A program made the translations under genes and the position numbers. 30,050 nt of DNA from DAHUYF01 sp052143095 (GTDB lineage: Bacteria > Pseudomonadota > Alphaproteobacteria > ATCC43930 > CGMCC-115725), in NCBI GenBank assembly GCA_052143095.1, contig JBKQTR010000245.1, positions 1 to 30,050 of the forward strand, read 5' to 3'. Positions 23,215-30,050 of this stretch are shown piece by piece; the first letter of the stretch is position 1; every line of letters begins with the position of its first letter. The notes under the pieces were generated by a model that was not told where the DNA came from, ran no database searches, and saw only the letters and a program-made list of their open reading frames with translations.

Positions 23215-24263
23215 ACCGGCGCGCCGCTCGCATCCTTGATGTTGGCCGCCCAGGACGATTCGATGACCTTCACCACGTTCTCCGGCATCGGCACGTAGAT
23301 GAGATCCTCGGCCATCTTCTGGCCGTTGGCATAGGACCAGGCGAAGAAATCGAGCACGGATTTCGCGACAGCAGGCTTCTCCTGCTGCTTGTACATCAGG
23401 ATGAAGCTCGCCCCGGTGATCGGCCAGCTCTCCTTGCCCGTCTGGTCCGTCAGCAGCAGGTAGAAGCCCGGCGCCTTCTGCCAATCGGCATTGGCCGCCG
23501 CTGCCTGGAAGGTCTGGCTGCTCGGCAGCAGCGCGGCGCCTTCCTTGTTGATGAGCTTGGTGTAGACGAGCTTGTTTTGCACCGCATAGGCATATTCGAC
23601 ATAGCCGATGGACCCGGCCGTGCGCGAGGTGAGCGCCGCCACGCCTTCATTGCCCTTGCCGCCGATGCCGGTTGGAAATTCAACCGACGTATTCTCACCC
23701 ACCTTTTCCTTCCACTCCGGGCTCACCTTCGACAGGTAGTCGGTGAAGATGAACGTCGTGCCGGAACCGTCGGAACGGTACACGGCAGCAATGTCCGTGG
23801 TGGGAAGTTTCAACGCGGGATTGAGTTTTACGATCGCCGGGTCGTTCCATTTGGTGATATGACCGAGATAGATATTGGCGATCGTCGGTCCATCGAGCGT
23901 CATGTCGCCGGCATTGATGCCGGGCACATTGATCGCCATCACCTCGCCGCCCATGATCGCCGGAAACTGGGTGAGCCCGTGCTTTTCGAGGTCCTCGGGC
24001 TTCAGCGGCATGTCGGAGGCACCGAAGTCGACGGTCTTCGATTCGATCTGCTTGATGCCGCCGCCCGAGCCGATCGACTGATAGTTCATGCTGATATCGG
24101 TCTTCGCCTTATAGGCCTCGGCCCATTTGGCATAGATCGGGTAGGGGAAGGTGGCGCCGGCGCCGGAAATCTCGGCCGCCTGGGCACGGGGCGCGGCCAT
24201 CGCCGCCAGCCCGAGAACAGCAAAGGCGCCGAGCCAAAGGGTAGTCCTGCTGCGAGCCTGCAC
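23199..24263 (-). CDS. pstS: Periplasmic phosphate-binding protein PstS
   Basis: Periplasmic substrate-binding protein of the high-affinity Pst system, about 354 residues. A Sec signal peptide ends in AQA before AEISGAGATFPYPIYAKW. Phosphate-contact segments are present: GAGATFP, SIGSGGGIKQI, FGASDMPL and YRSDGSGTTFIFTDYL. I place the start at GTG 24263 because AGGAGA lies 6 bases upstream; the GTG at 24278 would put that ribosome site inside the gene. First gene of the operon after the Pho box, with a 7-bp hairpin in its leader. PstS proteins differ in how well they exclude arsenate, which matters here because aioA is close by; the sequence does not tell which. Confidence 0.95.
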   Translation of the reverse strand: MQARSRTTLWLGAFAVLGLAAMAAPRAQAAEISGAGATFPYPIYAKWAEAYKAKTDISMNYQSIGSGGGIKQIESKTVDFGASDMPLKPEDLEKHGLTQFPAIMGGEVMAINVPGINAGDMTLDGPTIANIYLGHITKWNDPAIVKLNPALKLPTTDIAAVYRSDGSGTTFIFTDYLSKVSPEWKEKVGENTSVEFPTGIGGKGNEGVAALTSRTAGSIGYVEYAYAVQNKLVYTKLINKEGAALLPSSQTFQAAAANADWQKAPGFYLLLTDQTGKESWPITGASFILMYKQQEKPAVAKSVLDFFAWSYANGQKMAEDLIYVPMPENVVKVIESSWAANIKDASGAPVWQAR

Positions 24264-24301
24264 GGGGTTTCTCCTCACGCTGCATTGAAGCGAAGGCCGG
24301 T

Positions 24302-24323
24302 CCCGCTCTTGTGTCCGAGCGGG
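24302..24323. other. Hairpin in the pstS leader
   Basis: CCCGCTC (24302-24308) and GAGCGGG (24317-24323) form a perfect 7-bp stem with an 8-base loop about 40 bases before pstS, downstream of the Pho box. No T-run. It may protect the transcript or set pstS expression. Confidence 0.45.
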
Positions 24324-24362
24324 GTACGTGGCGCTTTCGTCCCCCTTGGCTACAGGGCTTGC

Positions 24363-24402
24363 GTTACATCAATACGACAGAAAGATTGCAATTTTATGAC
24401 AA
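24363..24402 (-). promoter_or_regulatory. Tandem Pho box of the pstS promoter
   Basis: On the minus strand four 7-base units spaced by 4 bases occur in a row: TTGTCAT (24402-24396), TTGCAAT (24391-24385), CTGTCGT (24380-24374) and ATGTAAC (24369-24363). The PhoB half-site is CTGTCAT at an 11-base period. The first two units could alternatively pair with a -10 TATTGA (24374-24369), exactly 10 bases downstream. It begins 4 bases after the phoR stop and is about 100 bases before pstS. PhoB activation of the pst operon is the clear reading. Confidence 0.85.
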
Positions 24403-24406
24403 TCAT

Positions 24407-25792
24407 CTAACCAGGCGGCAGCGGCAGGTGAACGGTGAAAACCGTGCCCTCGCCCTCCTTGCTGTCGATGTCGAGCGCGCCGCGATGGCGGTTGACGATG
24501 TGCTTGACGATGGCGAGGCCGAGGCCGGTGCCGCCGAGCTCGCGCGAGCGCGCGGCATCGACCCGGTAGAAGCGCTCGGTCAGCCGCGGCAGGTGCTCGC
24601 GCGCGATGCCGTCGCCGTGATCGCGCACCGCCACCGCCATCGCCGGCGGGCGCTCGCCCGGCCGCGCGCCGGTCAGAAAGCGCGGCGAGGGGCGGGCGCT
24701 GACCTCGATAGGGGTGCCGGGGCGGCTGTATTTGATGGCGTTGTCGAGCAGGTTCTGGAACACCTGGGCGAGCTCGTCGGGATCGCCCAGCACCTCGGAA
24801 AGCCCGCGCGGCAGATCGAGCACGATGCGCATGTCGCGCGCATCCGCGCGCTGCTGCAGCAGATCGGCGACGGTGCGCAGCACGCGCTCGAGATCGACGC
24901 GCTCGGTCGGCGGCTGGTGCTCGTTCATCTCGATGCGCGACAGCGACAGCAAATCGTCGACCAGCCGCTTCATGCGCTGCGACTGCTCGGCCATGATGGC
25001 GAGGAAATGGTCGCGCGCGGCGCCGTCATCATGGGCGGGGCCGCGCAGGGTCTCGATGAAGCCGATGAGCGAGGCGAGCGGCGTGCGCAGCTCGTGGCTG
25101 GCATTGGCGGCGAAATCGGCGCGCTGGCGCTCGCTGCGCTTGGCGGCGGTGAGGTCGTGCAGCGTCAGCACCGCCGCCGCCCCCTCCGAGGTGTGCGGCC
25201 GGAGCGCGCCGAGCCGCGCCGAGAGATGGCGCTCGACCGGCGTGGTGACGTCGAATTCGACGATGCGCGCGGCCTCGCCCTGGAGCACCGCATCGGCGGC
25301 GGCGAGCACGAGCGGATGGCGCAGCGCCACGGCGAGGTCGCGGTCGATGAGCCGCATGCCCAGCAGATCGTTCGCCGCGGCGTTGGCGCGGACGATGCGG
25401 CGGCGCTCGTCGAGCAGGATCAGCGGATCCGGCAGCGCCGCCAGCACCGCCTGCGCCGCGCCGAGCTCGGCCTCGCGCGCGGCGAGCTTCTGGCGCGACG
25501 CGCGCGCCCAGCGGCCGACGGCGAGCCAGAGCTCGCGCACCGTCGGCGACAGCGTCTCGACATCCGGGCTCGTACCGTCGCCCGCCGCCAGGCGGTCGAC
25601 CGCGGCCTGCACCGCCGCCACGCCCATGAGCAGCGGCCGCGCCACCAGCAGGACCGCGAGATACAGCGCCAGCGCCGCGAGCAAGGCCCAGCGCCACGCG
25701 CTATCGCCGGCGCCGGCGAAGATCCCGAGCGCGATGACGCCGGGCGCGGCGAGCGCCAGCGCGCCAAGGAACCATCGCGCGATCGGGGTCAT
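24407..25792 (-). CDS. phoR: Phosphate regulon sensor histidine kinase PhoR
   Basis: Sensor kinase of 461 residues from ATG 25792. Two N-terminal membrane helices (about 6-28 and 33-52) without a large periplasmic domain, a linker, a PAS domain (AALPDPLILLDERRRIVRANAAANDLL, about 118-215), HisKA with FAANASHELRTPLASLIGF (phospho-His about 233), then HATPase_c with NLLDNAIKYS, DHGDGIA and GGTGLGLAIVKHIV. The lack of a periplasmic sensor is normal for PhoR, which reads the Pst/PhoU state. It phosphorylates PhoB, whose gene lies at the far end of the same strand 6 kb away, after pstSCAB-phoU. An in-frame TTG at 25798 is less likely than the ATG. Confidence 0.93.
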   Translation of the reverse strand: MTPIARWFLGALALAAPGVIALGIFAGAGDSAWRWALLAALALYLAVLLVARPLLMGVAAVQAAVDRLAAGDGTSPDVETLSPTVRELWLAVGRWARASRQKLAAREAELGAAQAVLAALPDPLILLDERRRIVRANAAANDLLGMRLIDRDLAVALRHPLVLAAADAVLQGEAARIVEFDVTTPVERHLSARLGALRPHTSEGAAAVLTLHDLTAAKRSERQRADFAANASHELRTPLASLIGFIETLRGPAHDDGAARDHFLAIMAEQSQRMKRLVDDLLSLSRIEMNEHQPPTERVDLERVLRTVADLLQQRADARDMRIVLDLPRGLSEVLGDPDELAQVFQNLLDNAIKYSRPGTPIEVSARPSPRFLTGARPGERPPAMAVAVRDHGDGIAREHLPRLTERFYRVDAARSRELGGTGLGLAIVKHIVNRHRGALDIDSKEGEGTVFTVHLPLPPG

Positions 25793-26135
25793 CGGCAAAA
25801 GACCTCGTCAGCCGGTTGCGCGCCGATCTTGGCGCAATCGCCGTCGGGCTTCCAGAGCGGGGTGCGGGCGACGAGCGCTACGCGCTGGCGGCGCGGGCGT
25901 GCGGCGGATGCGGAGCCGGATTGATCCTTCGCTGACCATCGCCGACCAGCCCCTCGATGCGGCAGCGACTGCGACTGCAGACGGCCCACCAGCCTCCCGT
26001 GACGCTCATATGCCGGCCGACGGCGGTCGGCGGGTGTCCCGCCGCTGTCATCGAAATGTCATGGAGAGCGGCTATAGATCGTCGCGTGCTCAAGTCGCAG
26101 CTGGCGGCTCGGCGACAAAAAAATCGGGGGCGAAG
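25793..26135. other. Divergent regulatory region between phoR and pit
   Basis: A 343-bp gap with no convincing gene. It holds the phoR ribosome site (GAGG about 10 bases before the ATG), the pit Pho box and -10 near the right end, and otherwise unpatterned GC-rich DNA. Short frames on both strands here lack ribosome sites and recognisable domains. To its right base composition drops visibly. Confidence 0.6.
26034..26079 (+). promoter_or_regulatory. Pho box plus -10 of the pit promoter
   Basis: CTGTCAT-CGAA-ATGTCAT (26045-26062) is a near-perfect PhoB site in 7-4-7 form, with a weaker third half-site GTGTCCC 11 bases upstream (26034-26040). A -10 TATAGAT (26073-26079) follows with exactly 10 bases between, the spacing of PhoB-activated promoters in which the box replaces the -35. 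The pit ATG is 57 bases further on. Confidence 0.82.
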
Positions 26136-27773
26136 ATGAGCGAAGGAGCGGTCATCCGCGGCGCAGCGCATCGCGCTGCCCATGTCGACCAGGAACATCC
26201 GCTGCATTCGTCGGGTATGCCGGCGTGGACCGGTCGGGCCGCCCCGTTCATCACCGTGGGCGTGCTGGCCATCGGCGCCGTCTATGCCGCGCACGCGCTG
26301 CTCTCCGATCTGGAGTCCGCGCCGTCCCCCGGCGTGCTCGTGTACTTGCTGCTCGGCCTAGCGCTGTTCATCGCGCTCGGCTTCGAGTTCGTCAACGGCT
26401 TCCACGATACCGCGAATGCCGTGGCGACCGTCATCTACACCCATTCGCTGCCGGCGCATATCGCGGTGATCTGGTCCGGGCTCTTCAACTTCCTGGGCGT
26501 GCTCACCTCGACCGGAGCGGTCGCCTTTGGCATCATTTCGCTATTGCCGGTTGAGCTCATCCTGCAAGTCGGCAGCAATGCCGGCTTCGCCATGGTCTTC
26601 GCCCTGCTCATCGCCGCGATCATCTGGAACGTTGGGACCTGGTATTTCGGCATCCCGAATTCGAGCTCGCATGCCTTGATCGGATCGATCATCGGCGTGG
26701 GGCTGATGAACCAGATCCTGGCCGCGGGCAACAGCGGCACCAGCGGCGTCGATTGGGGGCAAGCGCTCGGCGTCGGCAAGTCGCTGCTGTTTTCGCCGCT
26801 TGCCGGCTTCGTCTTGGCGGGCATTCTGCTGCTGCTCGCCAAGGCCCTGATCCGCATTCCCGCGCTTTACAAAGCGCCCGTGGGGGCGGCGCCGCCGCCG
26901 TGGTGGATTCGCGGTCTGCTGGTCCTGACCTGCACCGGCGTCAGCTTCGCCCATGGCTCGAATGACGGGCAAAAGGGGATGGGCCTGATCATGCTGATCC
27001 TGATCGGCACGGTGCCAACGACCTATGCCCTCAACCGCTCGTTGCCCGACAGCCAGGTTTCAGCGTTCTTGATCACGTCTGCGGCGGCGTCCGACGTGAT
27101 CGAGACGAAGGCTGCCGGCTTCGATGTTCTCGGCAATCCGCGTCCCGCCGTGACGCTCTATGTCGCGCAACATAAGATCAGCGAGGGGACATACCCCTCG
27201 CTCGCCGTGCTCGTCCGCGACATTGCCGCGCAGGTGAAGCAATACGGGTCGCTGGCGAAGATTCCGCCCGCGGCGGTCGGCAACACGCGCAATGACATGT
27301 ATCTCACCTCCGAAGCGCTGCGTCTCCTGATGAAAGACAAGGACGCCGATTTGTCGGAGGATGATGGAGCGGCGCTGAGCGCGTACAAGAAGTCCCTCGA
27401 CAACGCGACGAAATTCATCCCGCCCTGGGTCAAGGTTGCGGTGGCGATCGCGCTCGGCCTGGGCACGATGGTCGGCTGGAAGCGTATCGTCGTCACCGTC
27501 GGCGAAAAGATCGGCAAGGAGCATCTCACCTATGGCCAGGGCGCAGCCGCCGAGATCGTTGCGATGGGTTTGATTTCAGCCGCGGACAGTTACGGCTTGC
27601 CGGTCAGCACCACCCATGTGCTCTCTTCCGGCGTCGCGGGCACGATGGCGGCGAACCGCTCCGGCCTTCAAGCCAGCACGATCAAGAACCTGATCCTCGC
27701 TTGGGTATTGACATTGCCGGTTGCCATCGTGCTTTCGGGATCTCTGTTCGCGCTTTTCAGCTATCTATTTTGA
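26136..27773 (+). CDS. pit: PiT family inorganic phosphate transporter (PitA-like)
   Basis: A 545-residue inner-membrane symporter with about 10 membrane helices. An N-terminal polar, His-containing tail (1-28) precedes the first helix. Both inverted PiT signatures are intact: GFEFVNGFHDTANAVATVIYTHS in the first half and GVSFAHGSNDGQKGMGL in the second. WYFGIPNSSSHALIGSIIG and GLPVSTTHVLSSGVAGTM align with E. coli PitA throughout, including a hydrophilic central loop (about 320-430) before the last helices. PitA proteins move metal-phosphate with protons and also take up arsenate. ATG 26136 is chosen because conservation and hydrophobic sequence begin there; the open frame upstream is non-coding. 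A Pho box promoter precedes it and a CBS-BON gene follows by 45 bases. GC content and codon use look lower than in the genes to the left. Confidence 0.93.
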   Translation: MSEGAVIRGAAHRAAHVDQEHPLHSSGMPAWTGRAAPFITVGVLAIGAVYAAHALLSDLESAPSPGVLVYLLLGLALFIALGFEFVNGFHDTANAVATVIYTHSLPAHIAVIWSGLFNFLGVLTSTGAVAFGIISLLPVELILQVGSNAGFAMVFALLIAAIIWNVGTWYFGIPNSSSHALIGSIIGVGLMNQILAAGNSGTSGVDWGQALGVGKSLLFSPLAGFVLAGILLLLAKALIRIPALYKAPVGAAPPPWWIRGLLVLTCTGVSFAHGSNDGQKGMGLIMLILIGTVPTTYALNRSLPDSQVSAFLITSAAASDVIETKAAGFDVLGNPRPAVTLYVAQHKISEGTYPSLAVLVRDIAAQVKQYGSLAKIPPAAVGNTRNDMYLTSEALRLLMKDKDADLSEDDGAALSAYKKSLDNATKFIPPWVKVAVAIALGLGTMVGWKRIVVTVGEKIGKEHLTYGQGAAAEIVAMGLISAADSYGLPVSTTHVLSSGVAGTMAANRSGLQASTIKNLILAWVLTLPVAIVLSGSLFALFSYLF

Positions 27774-27818
27774 GGTCCGCCGCACCGCGTCACCCTCCAT
27801 AGCCAGCCCGAGGAGAAC

Positions 27819-28499
27819 ATGATGCGCGCGATCGATATCATGGTACGCGACGTCATAACGGTCCGTCCCGACACCGATGTCGCAGACGCGATCAAGCTTT
27901 TGAGCAAGCATGACGTCAGCGCTCTGCCGGTCGTCGATGCACAAGCCCATCTGATCGGCATCCTCAGCGAGGCCGACCTCATTCATCGCGTCGAGATCGG
28001 CACGGAAAAGCACCGCCCGTGGTGGCTCGAGGCGGTAACCGGTGCGGCCGCGCTCGCCGAGGATTTCGCCAAGTCGCATGGCAAGAAGGTCGGCGAGCTG
28101 ATGACCACGGATGTGGTGTCGGCCACCGAGGACACGCCGCTCTCGGAGATTGCCGCTTTGCTCGAGCACAAGCGGATCAAGCGGGTGCCCATTACCCGGC
28201 ATGGTAAGCTGGTCGGCGTAGTGAGCCGCTCCAATTTGATCCAGGCCCTCGCATCGGCCATAGGGCATGGCGAGGAGACGGGCGACGGGGACCTCGACAT
28301 CCGCCACGCGTTGCTGGCTCGGCTGGAACAGCAGCAGTCCTGGACCGATTTTGGCAGCCGCAATGTCATCGTCACCGGCGGAACGGTGCATTTATGGGGT
28401 CTCATCAGCTCCGAGCCGGAACGCAAGGCGCTGATCGCGCTTGCCGAGGGCGTGCCTGGCGTAGTGCGCGTCTCAGACGAAATGATCGCGACCTACTGA
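27819..28499 (+). CDS. CBS-CBS-BON domain protein
   Basis: A 226-residue cytoplasmic protein. Two CBS motifs form a nucleotide-sensing Bateman module: residues about 1-60 (MVRDVITVRPDTDVADAIKLLSKHDVSALPVVD, then IGILSEADLI) and about 92-148 (MTTDVVSATEDTPLSEIAALLEHKRIKRVPI, then VGVVSRSNLI). A C-terminal BON domain spans about 158-224 (VIVTGGTVHLWGLISSEPERKALIALAEGVPGVVRVSDEM). CBS pairs usually bind adenine nucleotides; BON domains bind phospholipid or proteins. It lies 45 bases after pit, with GAGGAGA before the start, so it is probably cotranscribed under PhoB and may tune transport (inference). An ATG one codon on (27822) is an equal start. Confidence 0.88.
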   Translation: MMRAIDIMVRDVITVRPDTDVADAIKLLSKHDVSALPVVDAQAHLIGILSEADLIHRVEIGTEKHRPWWLEAVTGAAALAEDFAKSHGKKVGELMTTDVVSATEDTPLSEIAALLEHKRIKRVPITRHGKLVGVVSRSNLIQALASAIGHGEETGDGDLDIRHALLARLEQQQSWTDFGSRNVIVTGGTVHLWGLISSEPERKALIALAEGVPGVVRVSDEMIATY

Positions 28500-28652
28500 C
28501 GGTTGCCCGCGCCGCCGGCGCCGCGAGTGAGGCGCCCGGGCCGGAATAGGACCTCTCCCGCCCCGGAGATGCTCTGACCCTGCTCAAGGCGATCGTGCAG
28601 CGTGCCCGCCTCGCTCGGGTTCGTTGAACTCATTCCCCGGTCCGCAAAGAGC

Positions 28653-28678
28653 GACCGGAGCGTAGACCTGCTCCGGTC
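28653..28678 (-). terminator. Hairpin downstream of aioA
   Basis: GACCGGAGC (28653-28661) and GCTCCGGTC (28670-28678) form a perfect 9-bp stem with an 8-base loop. On the minus strand it starts 21 bases after the aioA stop and is followed by GCTCTTTG, a weak T-run. It also faces the convergent CBS-BON gene. The 199-bp gap (28500-28698) holds no gene I can support. Confidence 0.5.
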
Positions 28679-28698
28679 AGTCCAGGGAGGACGGAGGA

Positions 28699-30050
28699 TC
28701 AGCTCGTGCGGTACTCCAGGCTCTTCAAGGAGAGCTTGCGCGTGACCTCGGGCGCGTCCGCGATCTTCCGGATGTTGCCCCAGGTCTGCTTGTAGTTCGG
28801 GATGATCAGCTCGTTCACCCCCTTGGAGACGACGTTGCCCTGCGGGCCGGTGGGATAGGCGAAGAGCATGAAGGTCTGTTTCCGCTTGGCCGTCGGCGTC
28901 GGATAGGCCATCGCCTGGGTCGATCCGTTGTCGTTGTAGACCTCGACGAGATCGCCCGCGCCGATCTTCAGCTCCTGCATGTCCTCGGGGTTCATCTGGA
29001 TGTAGGGCAGCGGGAAGCGGTCCATGACGAAGTCGTTGTTCTGGTCGAGATAGACCGACTGCCAGACGTGGTTGGCGCGGCCGTTGTTGATCAGGAACGG
29101 GAACTTGTCCTTCTCGGCCTGCTTCCCCTCCGCCTGCAGCCCGCGCCATTGGGTCGGCATGAACTTGGCCTTACCCGCCTTGAACTTGCCGTCCGTGTAG
29201 AGACGCTTGGTGCCAATGATCTTGCCGTCCTTGAAGTCCGCCGCGGGCTCCTGGAAGCCGTTCGTGCCCATGGCGCGAAGCCGCTCGTAGGTCACGAACT
29301 TCCCGCCGTCGGCATGTTGGTTGTAGCCGTCCATGAAGGCGTCTTCTTCGGTCTTCCAGTCGTAGCCCTTGAACTTGTCGGCGATGTCGGTCTTGCCTGC
29401 CGACCGCCAGGACCGCTCAAGCGCCTGCGCGAGTCCGGCGACGATGAGGCAATCCGGTTTCGCGTTGCCGGGCGGGTCCATGTAGCGCTCGGTGAGCCGC
29501 ATCCGGCGTTCGCCGTTCATCGAGGTGAGGTTCATCTCGCCGGAGGTCGCGGCCGGAAGCATGACATGCGCGCACTCGCCGATCTTCGTCGGCACGATGT
29601 CGACGTCCACGCTGAAGAGGCCGCCCTGCCGGATCGCGCCCATGACCGCGTTCACCAGCGCCGCGCGGTCGCCATAGGGCACACCCTCCATCGCGTATTT
29701 CACCAGGTCCGTGCGGCGCTTATAGGCCTTCTTGAATTCCAGCGCGTTGAGCGTCGTCTTGAAGTGGTCGCAGGCCCAGATGTGATGGACGCCGCCCTTG
29801 CCGGCAATGAGGAGCTGGTCGACATAGGCGGCGGGCTTGCCGACATGCGCGTCGGACGGACGGACATAGCCCTCCTGGTGACCGCCCATGCGGACGCAGC
29901 CGCCGCCGGGCCGGCCGACGTTGCCGGTGGCCAACGCGAGGTTCACCAAAGCCTGGTTGGTACGATAGTTGTCGTTGCCCCAGATCAGGCCCTTTTCGTA
30001 GGCGAACATGGTTCGACGCCGCTTGCCGTCCTTGGGTTCGGCAATGAAGG
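28699..30050 (-). CDS. aioA: Arsenite oxidase large subunit AioA, 3' part (runs off the window)
   Basis: C-terminal 449 residues of a DMSO-reductase-family molybdopterin enzyme; the 5' part lies beyond the right edge. The frame is open to 30050 (FIAEPKDGKRRRTMFAYEKG...). The stretch MFAYEKGLIWGNDNYR followed by GGGCVRMGGHQEGYVRP is diagnostic for AioA; its Arg and His (RMGGH) match Arg419 and His423, which line the arsenite site in the Alcaligenes enzyme. Later ENLT-like and INNGRANHVWQSVYLDQ segments belong to the pterin-binding C-terminal domain. AioA, with the Rieske subunit AioB, oxidises periplasmic arsenite to arsenate and passes electrons to cytochrome c. AioB and the N-terminal 3Fe-4S motif should lie to the right. 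No aio gene follows it here, so it is the last gene of its operon. Confidence 0.88.
   Translation of the reverse strand, partial: FIAEPKDGKRRRTMFAYEKGLIWGNDNYRTNQALVNLALATGNVGRPGGGCVRMGGHQEGYVRPSDAHVGKPAAYVDQLLIAGKGGVHHIWACDHFKTTLNALEFKKAYKRRTDLVKYAMEGVPYGDRAALVNAVMGAIRQGGLFSVDVDIVPTKIGECAHVMLPAATSGEMNLTSMNGERRMRLTERYMDPPGNAKPDCLIVAGLAQALERSWRSAGKTDIADKFKGYDWKTEEDAFMDGYNQHADGGKFVTYERLRAMGTNGFQEPAADFKDGKIIGTKRLYTDGKFKAGKAKFMPTQWRGLQAEGKQAEKDKFPFLINNGRANHVWQSVYLDQNNDFVMDRFPLPYIQMNPEDMQELKIGAGDLVEVYNDNGSTQAMAYPTPTAKRKQTFMLFAYPTGPQGNVVSKGVNELIIPNYKQTWGNIRKIADAPEVTRKLSLKSLEYRTS

Noticed and set aside
24311..25924. 537-codon plus-strand frame opposite phoR
   Set aside because: Antisense to a kinase with complete HisKA and HATPase motifs.
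25789..25989. Small minus-strand ORF of 66 codons upstream of phoR
   Set aside because: No ribosome site or recognisable domain and it overlaps the phoR start; not enough to call a gene.
24714..26135. In-frame N-terminal extension of the Pit transporter (over 470 codons)
   Set aside because: It lies antisense to phoR and over the Pho box; homology and membrane segments begin at the ATG at 26136.

Overview
The window looks like chromosomal DNA from a very GC-rich alphaproteobacterium. The evidence is the strong G/C bias at third codon positions, an RpoH-type sigma factor with a CTTG-N17 heat-shock promoter, a pst-pho cluster with 7-4-7 Pho boxes, and many GTG/TTG starts behind GGAG-type ribosome sites. 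I cannot name a genus. I see no tRNA, rRNA, CRISPR array, insertion sequence or phage gene. Long antisense reading frames are common but are composition shadows.

Region 1 (1-5.3 kb): a ThDP-dependent decarboxylase of the benzoylformate decarboxylase type, then a periplasmic sorbosone-dehydrogenase-like beta-propeller enzyme (interrupted by a one-base frameshift) and a diheme cytochrome c that could be its electron acceptor. A sharp hairpin plus T-run separates the last two genes. Convergent to them is a DUF4118 sensor histidine kinase that ends in a cut-down receiver-like stub.

Region 2 (5.3-9.5 kb): a four-gene minus-strand acyl-CoA operon (enoyl-CoA hydratase, SDR dehydrogenase, two acyl-CoA dehydrogenases) closed by an intrinsic terminator. 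The upstream acyl-CoA dehydrogenase is frameshifted near its 3' end. A divergent carboxymuconolactone decarboxylase/AhpD-like gene lies across an intergenic heptamer-repeat element.

Region 3 (10-17.5 kb): rpoH with its own sigma-32-like promoter; an SLC13/ArsB-type permease broken at five tandem AGGCG units (possible phase-variable or slippage site); a class A penicillin-binding protein; and a fused NDP-forming acyl-CoA synthetase/GNAT protein.

Region 4 (17.5-26 kb): palindromic intergenic DNA, a small lipoprotein, a 6PGDH-like/DUF1932 oxidoreductase, then the phosphate cluster phoR > Pho box > pstS-pstC-pstA-pstB-phoU-phoB, all on the minus strand with overlapping or near-overlapping genes.

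Region 5 (26-30 kb): a PitA-like phosphate transporter with a textbook Pho box 10 bp upstream of a -10 element, a CBS-CBS-BON protein immediately downstream, and the 3' half of an arsenite oxidase large subunit (aioA) entering from the right edge. High-affinity Pi uptake (Pst), a Pho-box-fronted Pit permease and arsenite oxidation lie side by side, which fits the known link between arsenic metabolism and phosphate/arsenate transport. This is the most interesting context in the window.
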